Shown here in pieces: positions 33,060 through 42,855 of a DNA stretch of 64,000 bases (the stretch's first letter is position 1; each line of letters begins with the position of its first letter). Source of the stretch: a virus. The notes under the pieces were generated by a model, which was not told the DNA's origin, made no database searches, and was given only the letters and a program-made list of their open reading frames with translations. The stretch covers positions 1 to 64,000 of IMG/VR virus record IMGVR_UViG_3300036939_000049. One strand, given 5' to 3'. The translations under genes were made by a program, and so were the position numbers.

Positions 33060-34420
33060 TGGGTAAAACATCATGCGTCAGACACTCACCAAACGCTAGA
33101 TACGTGAAATTGAGAGAAGACTATATCGCAATTTGTGATGGACTTGATTGTGCAGCAAAAATACTCGATTTATTTGAGTATTGGACAAACTGCAAACTTG
33201 AGGCAATCAAAGAGGTTCGCTCATACAACACGATGGCTAAAAAGCTGAAACAGCCTGAGATGAACGAACCCACATTGTGGTTATACGAAAGAGTTGCAGA
33301 TTTTCGCGAAGGTTTACTCAATGATCCGAAATTTAGAAAAGCCGTTGGACGCCCAGGGACAGGTTCTGCGGATACACACATCAAAGCTAGTCTTAAGTTT
33401 TTGCACAAAAAAGGCTTTATCAGCTGGCGGGCATCTAGACAAAAGTGTGACAACACAAAAGAGTACCTATTGAATACGAGCGTTGTACAAAAAGCCATTG
33501 ACGCTTGGTGGGAACATCAGCAAAGCGCTGAAAGCCTTGAAAAATCAGATGAGTCAGATTTGACTGACCATGAGTCAGATTTGACCGACCATGAGTCAGA
33601 TTTGACCGACCATGAGTCAGATTTGACCGACCATGAGTCAGATTTGACCGATATCTTTACTAATAGTCAATCTATTAGTCTTCCTAAAAATTCCTACTAT
33701 TCCTCCAACGAAGCGCCCCCTAAACCCGGCGCACCCCCCACCCAAGAAAGCGTGTGTGTGGCAGACCCGGAGGTCAGTCAAGAGGACAAAGGCAATAGCA
33801 ACAACCTCAAAGACTCTCAAACAACCACCCTGGCTACGAAACAGGATTTAATCAGCATCCGGGAAGAAAGCATAGTTTCTGGTAAAGACAAAAATTCCGC
33901 TGCGACGAATGAGAATGATTATCAAAAGAGCTTGTCTGATGCAGAAATTGCAAAAGCCAAAGCAAAACTTGAATCTAGGTACACGGAAGGCAGATTAGCT
34001 AAGCAATGGTTAGAGGACAAGACTTTTCACAAGTTTATTGCTGAGCACCACCTAGTAAATACGTCTCATTGGCAAAAAGCATCTAGACCCCCGCAAGGAA
34101 ATGATGCCAAAAGCTGGGTCAGAACTAAGCTCAAGGAAGATGCTGGGATTATCCAAGACAAGTGGGAAGCTTATCAGCAAGAGCTGGCGCGACGTGTAGA
34201 AGTTGAGCAAATCAAACAACCTGCTGCTGAACCAGCAGTAGCTGAGCAGGCACCGCCCCGCAAAAACAACCAGTTTCAGTTTTACAGGTCAGCCATCAAG
34301 TCCAACGTACCCATACTGCGTCCCCATCGAGAGCGTGGGATTGAGTGGGCAAAGCAGCAGCCAAACGTGGCTCTAGTCTTCGATGACAACGGCGAAGTAA
34401 TCGACATAGAGGAATTTTAA
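33059..34420 (+). CDS. Replication protein with (ESDLTDH) heptad repeats
   Basis: Protein of 453 residues located directly before DnaB, so a replication initiator or helicase loader is likely. The N-terminal 150 residues are helical and basic with a winged-helix look (NDPKFRKAVGRPGTGSADTH and LKFLHKKGFISW). Residues about 165-198 hold five acidic heptads ESDLTDH. A long linker leads to a C-terminal region with QWLEDKTFHKFIAEHHLVN and SWVRTKLKED. A DnaD/DnaT-like role is inference from position. Confidence 0.65.
   Translation: MGKTSCVRHSPNARYVKLREDYIAICDGLDCAAKILDLFEYWTNCKLEAIKEVRSYNTMAKKLKQPEMNEPTLWLYERVADFREGLLNDPKFRKAVGRPGTGSADTHIKASLKFLHKKGFISWRASRQKCDNTKEYLLNTSVVQKAIDAWWEHQQSAESLEKSDESDLTDHESDLTDHESDLTDHESDLTDHESDLTDIFTNSQSISLPKNSYYSSNEAPPKPGAPPTQESVCVADPEVSQEDKGNSNNLKDSQTTTLATKQDLISIREESIVSGKDKNSAATNENDYQKSLSDAEIAKAKAKLESRYTEGRLAKQWLEDKTFHKFIAEHHLVNTSHWQKASRPPQGNDAKSWVRTKLKEDAGIIQDKWEAYQQELARRVEVEQIKQPAAEPAVAEQAPPRKNNQFQFYRSAIKSNVPILRPHRERGIEWAKQQPNVALVFDDNGEVIDIEEF
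33551..33652 (+). repeat. Five 21-bp tandem repeats
   Basis: GAGTCAGATTTGACYGACCAT is repeated four times exactly apart from one T/C, followed by a partial fifth copy. It keeps frame and encodes ESDLTDH heptads. Such repeats vary in number by slippage and would change the linker length without breaking the gene. Confidence 0.85.
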
Positions 34421-35776
34421 ATGCAAGAACTTAAGCAGCAACTAGAAGCGCAGTTCTCATCTGCGCCCATGCTTCCACCGCAAAACGTTGAGGCTGAGGA
34501 AGCTGTCCTAGGGGGAATACTTCTCGACCCAGGAGCTATAGCTCGTGTAGCAGACCTTTTGCCGCCAGATGCGTTTTACATCGCAGCCCACAAAGAAATC
34601 TACAAAGCCGCACTAGCGCTTTATCACGCCGGACGTCCCACAGATTTGTTGCATCTTTCCACTTGGGTCTTCGATCATCACCTGAGCGACAAAATTGGTG
34701 GGAATAACAAGCTTGCCGAATTGGTTGACCGGACGGTATCCGCTATCAATATCGACCGATATGCGGCACTGCTTTTGGATAAGTGGCAGCGGCGGCGCTT
34801 AATTCATGCTGGGAACGAGATTGTTCAGTTGGGGTATGACACGAGCCGTGAGTTGGAGGAGGTAACCAACGAGTCAGAGCAGAAAGTCTTTGCCTTGTCT
34901 CGTCAGTCTCAAAACAACACGGCAACATCTGACCTCTGTGACACGATCGCGTCATGTTATGGACGAATTGAGCAAATTTCTTCTGGTCAGACAGCACCGG
35001 GTATACCTTCAGGCTTCTACGACCTGGATGCTAAGACTGGTGGTTTTGGGCGTGGTGACTTGATAGTTGTTGCTGGGCGGCCGGCGATGGGAAAAACCGC
35101 TTTTGCCACGGGCTGTGCTCGCAACGTGGCTGACAAAGAGCCTACGCTCATTTTCAGTCTGGAGATGAGCAAAGAGCAGCTAGGCGACAGATTTCTCTCG
35201 ACTGAATCTGGTGTTCCTTCCGAGCGGATGCGGACGGGGAAGCTCCAAGACAATGACTGGGCAGCACTGTCAGACGCATTGGGGACACTAGCAAGCCTTC
35301 CAGTTGTGATCAACGACCAAAGCATCATCACGGTTGCTCAGATGGCTAGTATCGCCCGCCAAGTCTCTATCGACAAAGGAGGGCTTGGGATGGTCTTGAT
35401 TGATTACGTACAGCTTATGGGGGAGGGTAAGGATAATCGAGTCCAAGAGCTATCACGAATCACCCGACAGCTCAAAATAATGGCAAAAGAACTAAAAGTT
35501 CCAGTAATCCTGCTTAGTCAGCTCTCGCGAGAAGTGGAAACTCGGACAAACAAGCGCCCGATGATGAGCGACTTGCGGGAGAGCGGCAGTATCGAGCAGG
35601 ACGCAGACATAGTGCTCATGTTGTACCGAGACGAGTATTACAACCCAAACACGCCCGATCGCGGCATTGCTGAACTGATCATTGCTAAGCATCGCAATGG
35701 TCCAACCGGAACAATCAAGCTTTTGTTCGATAGCGAAGTCACGCAATTCAAAAACTTAGCGCAGAAGGGGTTTTAA
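34421..35776 (+). CDS. dnaB: Replicative DNA helicase DnaB
   Basis: Protein of 451 residues, normal length. The N-terminal domain (1-150) reads PPQNVEAEEAVLGGILLD as in bacterial DnaB; the RecA-like domain has Walker A GRPAMGKTAF near residue 220, Walker B GMVLIDYVQLM, and the typical end VILLSQLSREVETRTNKRPM and DLRESGSIEQDADIVLMLYR. It would unwind the replication fork as a hexamer. It abuts the upstream replication protein with no gap and the polymerase with a single base, so the three form one operon. Confidence 0.95.
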   Translation: MQELKQQLEAQFSSAPMLPPQNVEAEEAVLGGILLDPGAIARVADLLPPDAFYIAAHKEIYKAALALYHAGRPTDLLHLSTWVFDHHLSDKIGGNNKLAELVDRTVSAINIDRYAALLLDKWQRRRLIHAGNEIVQLGYDTSRELEEVTNESEQKVFALSRQSQNNTATSDLCDTIASCYGRIEQISSGQTAPGIPSGFYDLDAKTGGFGRGDLIVVAGRPAMGKTAFATGCARNVADKEPTLIFSLEMSKEQLGDRFLSTESGVPSERMRTGKLQDNDWAALSDALGTLASLPVVINDQSIITVAQMASIARQVSIDKGGLGMVLIDYVQLMGEGKDNRVQELSRITRQLKIMAKELKVPVILLSQLSREVETRTNKRPMMSDLRESGSIEQDADIVLMLYRDEYYNPNTPDRGIAELIIAKHRNGPTGTIKLLFDSEVTQFKNLAQKGF

Positions 35777-35777
35777 G

Positions 35778-38489
35778 ATGCTGTATACAGCTAGTTATTT
35801 CCAACCAGAAAATCATCATGGGCAGTTGCTGAGCATCTCGCGATCGCGCCCCGCGAAATTCCAACAAGCTCCTACGCTAGACTTCTTCGCTCCCACTCAA
35901 GACCTGCTGGATTTCTGGCACAGAGAAACCAAGACAGCACAACGCGAAGCTATTCCCCAGTTGTGGACGCAGTATCAAGATCAATTTTTTGAATTACTTG
36001 ACGACCGGGCGTCTCAGATTGAGGACTGGATAGCTCAACTAAATCCAGTAGAGGACTACACTCTCTGCTGTTGGGAGAGAACCACCGACCGGATACCCAA
36101 CTGCCACCGCAATGATGTTGGTGCGTTATTAGCGGTTCGGTGCAAAGAACTATGGGGTGGTTTTGACGTCATTGTCACGCCCCAGGAGCGTGCTTGGAAT
36201 TCACCTGAATTTGAAATTTGCGACGAAGAGGGCACAAAATCAATTTGGTTTTGGGTTGATAAACCAACCGATTCTACAGCCCGACAGCTAACAACAAAAT
36301 GGGGGACTAAAATTGTTCAGCTGAAAGAGATTAAAAAGGTAATCTCAGAATCTTGCGAAACAAACCTGCCGCCCCAAGCTTGTTTGGTTCAATCAGAAGC
36401 CAAACCTTGCAAAGTTTTTGTTCAACCGCAAAAACCACCAATAGATTTCAATGATCCAGTTGTTATCCTCAACCCACAGACACCGGACTATCAAGCACAG
36501 CTAAAAGCAATAGCACAAGCTGACTTATTAGTCTTGGACTTAGAGACGTATGGAGAAACCAATTACAAACATGGGGGCTTGCACCCTTGGGATGGGCGGA
36601 TTCGTTTAGTCCAGTTGTTTGACGGCAAAACCGTTTGGATTGCGGATTTAGGCGGACGTTCGCTCAACACCTTACCGTTATTCGCTACTTGTGAATCTGA
36701 GCGTGATGTTAAGCATCAGCAGTTTCAGGAATTCTTTGAGGTACTGCGCGATCGCGTATCTTCCCCAGAGTGTCGAATTGTGGGTCATAACATACACTTC
36801 GACTTGAGGATGCTGGCTACACAGCTAGGAATTAAAGCCCAAAATATAGCTTGTACTTTAGTTGGCGCTAAAGTATATTTTGGTGACTACGGTAAAGGCG
36901 ACGATACTGATAAAAAAGGGGCATCAGACCCTATTTTATCTGGGGGTTATGGTCTAGGAAATTTAATCAAGCGTTGGTTTGATATGCCGCTTGATAAATC
37001 TCAGCAAAAATCAGATTGGGGCGGGTATCTTACAAACGAGCAAATTGAATATGCCGCTAGGGACGTGATAGCTACATGGCATCTCTATCAGACGCTACAG
37101 GGCTTGTACTCGAATAAAAAATCTCCACTCTACAGTTCAACTTTACTGGAGAGCTGGGAAGTCGAAAATCGTTGCATTCCGGTTGCAGTTGACATCGAAT
37201 GTTGGGGAATGCCCGTGGACTTAGAGTTGGTCGAAGTACAAGGGCAACAAATTGAAAGTATTCGGCAGCAACTTTTACAAGAATGGGAGCAAATCAGTCC
37301 CAATGTCACTTACAACCAAACCGCTGAATTGACCAAACTGTTAGCCGAACAGTACAACATTCACCTAGAGAAGTTGGATAAAACTGAGCTAGCGGCACAT
37401 CAAGATAATCCATTGGTTAAGCTCCGGCTTAAACTCAAGGCTTTGGATGTGAAGCTCAACAACCTAAAAGCATTTGCTCGGTCGGCGGTGCGTGATGGGC
37501 GTGTGCACACAACCTACCGAACGCTTACGGGATTTGGTCGGTTTAGTAGTGGCGAGTCTAAAAACTTTGACGATTTACCCAACTTACAGTCTATCTCCGC
37601 TAAAGACAGCCCGATGATTAGCGAGTACAAACTCCCTAATCCAAGGTCAACCATCAAACCTCCCCCAGGTTATGCGATGGGTGTTATTGACTTGGCGGGT
37701 GCTCATGGTCGGATTGCGGCTGACCAAGCAGAAGATGAAACCGCGATCGCAGGAAATAATGACAAATCAATAGACAACCACAGCAAAGTTGCAGTTTACA
37801 TTGCTAAATGTCAAGGATTGGATTGGACATGGGAGGACATTGCTCGGCTTCGTGAGGAACCGTCTGACGAAGGGAAGAAAGCGGATGCGTTTCGATCCAC
37901 AGCAAAAAATACCTATTATGGTTGGCTTAACGGCGCTGGTGCTGGACGCATTCAAGACCAAATTACTGCTAATACTGGAAAAGAACCAAAGCTTGAAGAC
38001 TGCGAAGCTGCTATTGAAGGGTGTAAGGTGCTTTACCCTAAAGTGTTGAAACATCGTGCAGCACTTCACAAGCGTTTAGTGAAAACGGCTGTTGAGGTTG
38101 ATGGGCGTAAAGTCGCTGTGAATAAAACCTCAGATGGGTTTAGGATTTTGCTCCCATTAGTCGCCAATCGCAACAACCCAGATCGTCTAGAAGCACCCTA
38201 CACACAATCTCTTGCAGCGATTTGGACGCGAATTGAAGCCACAGCCGTAAAAAGGGCTTTACCCAAAATCCAATATCTAATCAACCAATACCCTGAATGG
38301 GATTTGCAGATTATTGGGGTAGTTCACGATGAAGTGGATGTGTTGGTCAAAGAAGAATTTGCCCAGGTCGCGATTATGCAAGTTAATGACTTGATTGGGG
38401 ATGAATTCAAAGCCCAGCTTAAGTACGTGATTGATGGGCGAAAAACCAATTGGAAAAAATTAATTGTTCCATCGTGGGCTGACAAGTAA
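35778..38489 (+). CDS. Family A DNA polymerase with proofreading exonuclease
   Basis: Protein of 903 residues. A 200-residue N-terminal part of unknown role precedes the 3'-5' exonuclease (about 250-450): LDLETYGE, GHNIHFDLRML and YAARDVIATWHLY. The polymerase domain has motif A GVIDLAGAHGRIAAD, motif B RSTAKNTYYGW and motif C GVVHDEVDVLV. In motif A the usual Glu (E. coli Glu710) is His. In motif B the residue at E. coli position 762 is Tyr, as in T7. No 5'-3' exonuclease is present. It would be the phage replicase. Confidence 0.9.
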   Translation: MLYTASYFQPENHHGQLLSISRSRPAKFQQAPTLDFFAPTQDLLDFWHRETKTAQREAIPQLWTQYQDQFFELLDDRASQIEDWIAQLNPVEDYTLCCWERTTDRIPNCHRNDVGALLAVRCKELWGGFDVIVTPQERAWNSPEFEICDEEGTKSIWFWVDKPTDSTARQLTTKWGTKIVQLKEIKKVISESCETNLPPQACLVQSEAKPCKVFVQPQKPPIDFNDPVVILNPQTPDYQAQLKAIAQADLLVLDLETYGETNYKHGGLHPWDGRIRLVQLFDGKTVWIADLGGRSLNTLPLFATCESERDVKHQQFQEFFEVLRDRVSSPECRIVGHNIHFDLRMLATQLGIKAQNIACTLVGAKVYFGDYGKGDDTDKKGASDPILSGGYGLGNLIKRWFDMPLDKSQQKSDWGGYLTNEQIEYAARDVIATWHLYQTLQGLYSNKKSPLYSSTLLESWEVENRCIPVAVDIECWGMPVDLELVEVQGQQIESIRQQLLQEWEQISPNVTYNQTAELTKLLAEQYNIHLEKLDKTELAAHQDNPLVKLRLKLKALDVKLNNLKAFARSAVRDGRVHTTYRTLTGFGRFSSGESKNFDDLPNLQSISAKDSPMISEYKLPNPRSTIKPPPGYAMGVIDLAGAHGRIAADQAEDETAIAGNNDKSIDNHSKVAVYIAKCQGLDWTWEDIARLREEPSDEGKKADAFRSTAKNTYYGWLNGAGAGRIQDQITANTGKEPKLEDCEAAIEGCKVLYPKVLKHRAALHKRLVKTAVEVDGRKVAVNKTSDGFRILLPLVANRNNPDRLEAPYTQSLAAIWTRIEATAVKRALPKIQYLINQYPEWDLQIIGVVHDEVDVLVKEEFAQVAIMQVNDLIGDEFKAQLKYVIDGRKTNWKKLIVPSWADK

Positions 38490-38550
38490 TTTTTGTAGGT
38501 TAACTATCGCTGATGCGTTACATCACTATCACATCTGGGACAATTAAAAA

Positions 38551-41500
38551 ATGAAACCTCCTCACTTCGCCAAACGCCCAAAACCCCCGCTCCCGTCAGA
38601 CGCCCCTACACTAGTCACTGCGTTTAGCTGCGGCGGGTTGTTTGATGTTGGTGCGTGGCATGCTGGGTTTCGACCTGTATTAGCCGTTGAGTTTTACCCA
38701 GCAAAAGGCAAGAAAGATGACAAAGTTAAACAGCGCCAGTCCGCCGCTGCGGCGGATAACTACGAGCGAAATTTAGGTAAGCACGTTGTCCGCAAAACCA
38801 TTGAAGATGCTGTGCGCGATCGCGTCTTCGCCAATCACATTCAGCAACACGGAAGACCCAACGCCTTCCACTGTTCCCCCAGTTGCACCATGTTTAGTCA
38901 GGGGAATACCAAGGGTGTAGAAGATGAAGGGGATATTAGTGCCGCAATTGCAGTGACACATGCGATCGCACAGCTGAATTTTCCTGAAATTTTTACCCTG
39001 GAAAATGTCGATGCTTATCAAAAGTCAAAATCGTGGGCAATCATTCGCGACTTTCTCTACGCCAACGGGTACGGCGTATCGGGTGATGTGGTATTTGCTT
39101 CGGACTACGGAAATCTTGAGACGGGTGAGGGCGTGCCCCAAGACCGGAAGCGCTTTATTGTTCGCGCTGTAAAAAACCACTTTGCCCCACCGCTCCCGCC
39201 TAGACTTCCTCAGCGGATGGGATGGTTGAACGCGATCGTGGACTTAATTGAGGATCTACCTGAAGGTGAACTCGCACCGTGGCAACTTCAAAGACTACCA
39301 GCGTTGGTCAAGAGTGTACTTGTTGACGCAAAGAATATTCATCCCAACGACAAAATAACCACTAGAGAATTTGATCAGCCTGCATTTACCGTAACGAGTG
39401 ACGATCGTTGTAGGATGCAAGCGTATTTGGTTCGCAACGATAACACCAAGCAGGAGTGGGGAAAAGGTTATCGAGAAGGGGAAGAACCATCGGCTACAGT
39501 TACTGCTACTTACGTCCCTTCGGCTGTGTTGCTGAACGGGCAGAACGCTTCTGGTAAAGAGGTTCCGCACAGACAAGAAGCTGAACCTGCATTCTCTATT
39601 ACGACAGGAGCGAAGTGGGCATCGGCGTTATTAGTTGAGCGGGCCGGCGCAAGCGATGCGCGTATCACAGTTCGTACTGCCGAAGAACCAGCCTGGACTC
39701 TTCGCTCCTCCATCGGCACTGACCAAGATGGACGCAACCGCAATGAAGTGATGAACGTGGTGATGGGGTATCGGGTCAAGCGATTGAATGCTCGTGCGAT
39801 CGCGCGACTCCAATCTGTACCCGACTGGTATGAGCTGCCCGACCAAATGAAAGACGCCGGTCCACTACTGGGGAATGGGGTGCCATGCCTACTGGCAGAA
39901 GCGATTATGAAATCACTACTACGGTTCGTTCAGAAGTCTGAGAGTTCACTCTCACTTAAATCTCAGTTAACCCTTAATTCAAGTTGCGCTCGAACTGAAC
40001 TCGACATTCAGTCCTCTGAAACAGCTCTGAACGGACTCTGCACGCCCAGTGAAAATTCAGTGTCAGTTAACTCTCAGTTCACTCCTAATTCAGATCGCGG
40101 ACAAAGTGAGTTCACTCTATTAAAGGCATCGAACTCGACCAGTCCTCAAAACGAAACACTGAACGGACTCCGAACGGTTACTGAAAATTTAGCGTCACTT
40201 CAAGAGCAATTCAATCCCAGTTCAATCCCAGTTCAGTCTCAGTTCAGTCTCAGTTTAACTCCGGTTAAATCACGGAAACCTTTTTTGAAGTGGGCGGGTA
40301 AAAAGACTTGGGCGATCGCACTTCTCGAAGAACTGTATGCTCCGCACCGACATAAACGCTACCGCGATTTAACCTTAGGCTCAGGTGCAATCCCACTTGC
40401 ACTTAAGCCCAATCGCGCTTACCTCTCGGATAAAAACCCGTTTCTTATCCAGTTGTGGGAGTGGGTTAAGTCTGACGGAAAGCTTACCCTTGACCTGCGG
40501 ACGGATAAGGATTACTACTTAGAGTGTCGAGAGCGGTTTAATACTGGCGATCCGCAGCAAGCGGAGTTACTCTACTACCTCAACCACACCTGCTGGCGAG
40601 GGCTGTATCGCTCTAGCAAAGATAAGTTTTTCAATGTACCGTGGGGCGAGTACAAAGAATTTCACGGGCAGACCGACCTTACCCATTACAAGCAAGTAAT
40701 TGGAAACTGGGAGTTTGCAGTTGAATCCTGGGACGAAAGCTTGCGCCACGTCCAGGATGATGACTTTATCGTTTTTGACCCACCGTACCACTCAGTCAGC
40801 GGCAAAGGGTTTACTCAGTACTGTGGTTCATTCACAGAAGCCGACCAAGTACTAGCCGCCCAAACTTTATCTGAGTTGGGCGTACCCGTTGTGGCATTCA
40901 ACGCCGCTACTGACTTCATCCTCGATCTGTATCGAGGTCTAAACTTTGACGTTCAACTACATGAGGCTCCTCGCATGATTTCTTCTACAGGCGATCGCGC
41001 ACCTGCGCTTGAAATGGTCGCGACCAAAAATACACAAGAGCAAAAGCTGGTCTATATTGAGAATTTCCTTGAGTCTAGACAAGCACAACCGGATGATTCC
41101 GAACTCATGTACACGAATCGTGTACATGAATCTGAAGCTACTGAGGGTGACTTAACCTACGATGAGCAACGCGATCGCGCTCACCTCGAACGGAAAGTTG
41201 AAGGGGCGTTCTATGAGGCCGGTAAAGCGCTGAAGGAGTTACGTGATCTCAGGTTGTACCGGACAACGCACAACGACTTTGAAAGTTACTGCTTAGATCG
41301 ATTTGGCTTTGGTCGCCAGAATGCCCATAAACAAATCAAAGCCGCCGACGTTTTCGAGATTCTGTCTACGAATCATGTACAGATTTTGCCTTCTTGTGTT
41401 GATCAAGCTGCCCCGCTGGCACATGCTGACCTGACGGATGAGCAGCGGATTAAGCTGTGGGAAGACTTAACTCAAGATGGAAGACCCCCGAATGGGAAAA

Positions 41501-42027
41501 AAGTCAGGAATGCGGTGGCTGAGATTTGTGATCGGCAGGCTGCGCGAGGAGAGTACCATAATCCCTGGCAAGTAGGGGATTTGTGCCAGATTCATAAAAA
41601 AGGCGACGGGACTTTAGCCAAATACGACGGAATGTGGGGTATTGTCCGCGAAGTTAAAACCAGACAGTGTATTGTTAAAGTCTGGGATGGGGAGCTGCTG
41701 GTGAAAGCTGAAAATCTGGAACCTCTGGAACTAGGAGAAGAATTTGTTGCGGTGTGCGATCGCGTCCGATCGCTCATGTCCCGCCACATAGATGGGGACA
41801 TCACCCTCAAACGTGGTCAGCTTAGATTCCTTGAGGCGCTGGGTGAGCAAGCTAAGTTTTTTGAGCCTGAAGATGTGGATATGCTTGCCTATATCGAGAA
41901 CTTAACCGCTAACCACGATGCTTCTTTGAAACAGGCTACTCAGTTGCTGGTTGAGAACATTGAGGACTTGAGTGAAGTCGATGCGCGATCACTTTACGAC
42001 GCCCTTCGCACTGTACACGAATTCTGA
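38551..42027 (+). CDS. Triple fusion: C5 methyltransferase, Dam-like methyltransferase and C-terminal domain
   Basis: Protein of 1158 residues. Residues 20-455 are a C5-cytosine methyltransferase: FSCGGLFDVGA (motif I), the catalytic Cys112 in SPSCTMFSQ (PPCQ in most relatives), ENV at 151-153, QDRKRFIV and GNGVP. A Ser/Asn/Leu-rich linker (about 456-570) contains repeated units. Residues 575-835 are a D12 adenine methyltransferase with FLKWAGKK, TLGSGAIPL and FDPPYHS. The C-terminal 300 residues are unrecognised, helical, then KOW-like (DGMWGIVREVKT). The 19-bp palindrome lies exactly at the last joint. It may methylate both C and A in HIP1-type sites. Confidence 0.82.
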   Translation: MKPPHFAKRPKPPLPSDAPTLVTAFSCGGLFDVGAWHAGFRPVLAVEFYPAKGKKDDKVKQRQSAAAADNYERNLGKHVVRKTIEDAVRDRVFANHIQQHGRPNAFHCSPSCTMFSQGNTKGVEDEGDISAAIAVTHAIAQLNFPEIFTLENVDAYQKSKSWAIIRDFLYANGYGVSGDVVFASDYGNLETGEGVPQDRKRFIVRAVKNHFAPPLPPRLPQRMGWLNAIVDLIEDLPEGELAPWQLQRLPALVKSVLVDAKNIHPNDKITTREFDQPAFTVTSDDRCRMQAYLVRNDNTKQEWGKGYREGEEPSATVTATYVPSAVLLNGQNASGKEVPHRQEAEPAFSITTGAKWASALLVERAGASDARITVRTAEEPAWTLRSSIGTDQDGRNRNEVMNVVMGYRVKRLNARAIARLQSVPDWYELPDQMKDAGPLLGNGVPCLLAEAIMKSLLRFVQKSESSLSLKSQLTLNSSCARTELDIQSSETALNGLCTPSENSVSVNSQFTPNSDRGQSEFTLLKASNSTSPQNETLNGLRTVTENLASLQEQFNPSSIPVQSQFSLSLTPVKSRKPFLKWAGKKTWAIALLEELYAPHRHKRYRDLTLGSGAIPLALKPNRAYLSDKNPFLIQLWEWVKSDGKLTLDLRTDKDYYLECRERFNTGDPQQAELLYYLNHTCWRGLYRSSKDKFFNVPWGEYKEFHGQTDLTHYKQVIGNWEFAVESWDESLRHVQDDDFIVFDPPYHSVSGKGFTQYCGSFTEADQVLAAQTLSELGVPVVAFNAATDFILDLYRGLNFDVQLHEAPRMISSTGDRAPALEMVATKNTQEQKLVYIENFLESRQAQPDDSELMYTNRVHESEATEGDLTYDEQRDRAHLERKVEGAFYEAGKALKELRDLRLYRTTHNDFESYCLDRFGFGRQNAHKQIKAADVFEILSTNHVQILPSCVDQAAPLAHADLTDEQRIKLWEDLTQDGRPPNGKKVRNAVAEICDRQAARGEYHNPWQVGDLCQIHKKGDGTLAKYDGMWGIVREVKTRQCIVKVWDGELLVKAENLEPLELGEEFVAVCDRVRSLMSRHIDGDITLKRGQLRFLEALGEQAKFFEPEDVDMLAYIENLTANHDASLKQATQLLVENIEDLSEVDARSLYDALRTVHEF
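41108..41126. repeat. 19-bp palindromic repeat, copy 6, in coding sequence
   Basis: TGTACACGAATCGTGTACA, perfect and with 11-base arms (41106-41128), is read in frame as MYTNRVH between the Dam-like domain and the C-terminal domain. A more degenerate copy is at 41363-41381. At other sites the repeat follows stop codons. Confidence 0.7.
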
Positions 42028-42065
42028 TACAAGAAACCCCCTCGATTTTGAGGGGTTTCTTTTTG
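42012..42065 (+). terminator. Rho-independent terminator with palindrome half-site
   Basis: After a half palindrome (TGTACACGAATT) that overlaps the fusion gene's stop, AGAAACCCC and GGGGTTTCT arms fold into a hairpin followed by TTTTT. The downstream TTTTTGGGTG plus GCGCGATCGCG recurs at 47622 and 47834, so this is one copy of a repeated terminator module. Confidence 0.75.
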
Positions 42066-42102
42066 GGTGCGCGATCGCGTTAGAACAGACGTGAACGAAA
42101 GC

Positions 42103-42855
42103 TTACTCTAGAGCCTTCTTGACTTTTTCTCCCGATTCAGAGCAAGCATTGCGACACGCTCTGAACCCTTGCAAATCATCAATTCGCATCTTCTTTCGTG
42201 CCAGCGCTTCAGCTAGGGTGATAGCGGCGTTTTCCACATCATCTAGAGAATCCCGAAGATTATCTTTAGCTGGAACTTTGCGCTCCAACTTAATTTCCTT
42301 GGCTTCGCCACCTAAGACGGGTTTATAAATTTCATTGGTACAGACCCCATACTGCCAAGGCTTGTCAACACCTCGATTTTTTAACTCATCGGTTAAATAA
42401 TTGCGTCCTTCAATCTCCCTTAGCCGAGTTTTAATCCACTCATCCGATTTGCCCTCTTTCTTCCACTTGGCGATCGCTCGTCCACGCGAACGAGTTATTC
42501 CTAGCTCTGGATTGGCGTCTTCTTCAATGCGCTCGGCTAGTGCGCCCAGTGCCCAAGAGTGAAACTTAGGACTCAGATATTCGGCGTAAGCAAGAGCTAG
42601 TTTTGGGATACCAAACGTCCCACCGCCTTTACCCTTGCGGGTTTCATAAATGTGGGATAGTCCCCCATTTTCATTTTTAAGGACGACTTGCAATTTTTCT
42701 GTGTCAGGTAGTCGTAGCCATTGAGCAGGGTTTCTGTTCTCTGGACAACCTTGTGCTCTCCACATATCGGTAAGACTAATCCATTTATCCGTCAACCGAA
42801 TATTGATTGGACATTCGTTGTATTCCACTGCTCGAAATTTGGGTATAGTAGACAT
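42103..42855 (-). CDS. KilA-N domain protein
   Basis: Protein of 250 residues. The N-terminal 110 residues are a KilA-N DNA-binding domain: WISLTDMWRAQG, WLRLPDTEKL, a Gly run KGKGGGTFGIPKLALAYAEY and SPKFHSWALG. The C-terminal part is helical and basic, with a repeated REIEGRNYL segment and a Cys-containing end. It is preceded by AGGAA as ribosome site. KilA-N proteins are common phage regulators or antirepressors; the partner here is unknown. Confidence 0.8.
   Translation of the reverse strand: MSTIPKFRAVEYNECPINIRLTDKWISLTDMWRAQGCPENRNPAQWLRLPDTEKLQVVLKNENGGLSHIYETRKGKGGGTFGIPKLALAYAEYLSPKFHSWALGALAERIEEDANPELGITRSRGRAIAKWKKEGKSDEWIKTRLREIEGRNYLTDELKNRGVDKPWQYGVCTNEIYKPVLGGEAKEIKLERKVPAKDNLRDSLDDVENAAITLAEALARKKMRIDDLQGFRACRNACSESGEKVKKALE

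Noticed and set aside
33551-33652. Short repeats that could suggest a CRISPR array
   Set aside because: Units are contiguous, without spacers, and encode in-frame heptads.
39940-40270. Repeated GTTCAATCCC-type units in the fusion gene as a possible regulatory array
   Set aside because: They keep the reading frame and encode a simple Ser/Gln/Leu linker between two methyltransferase domains.
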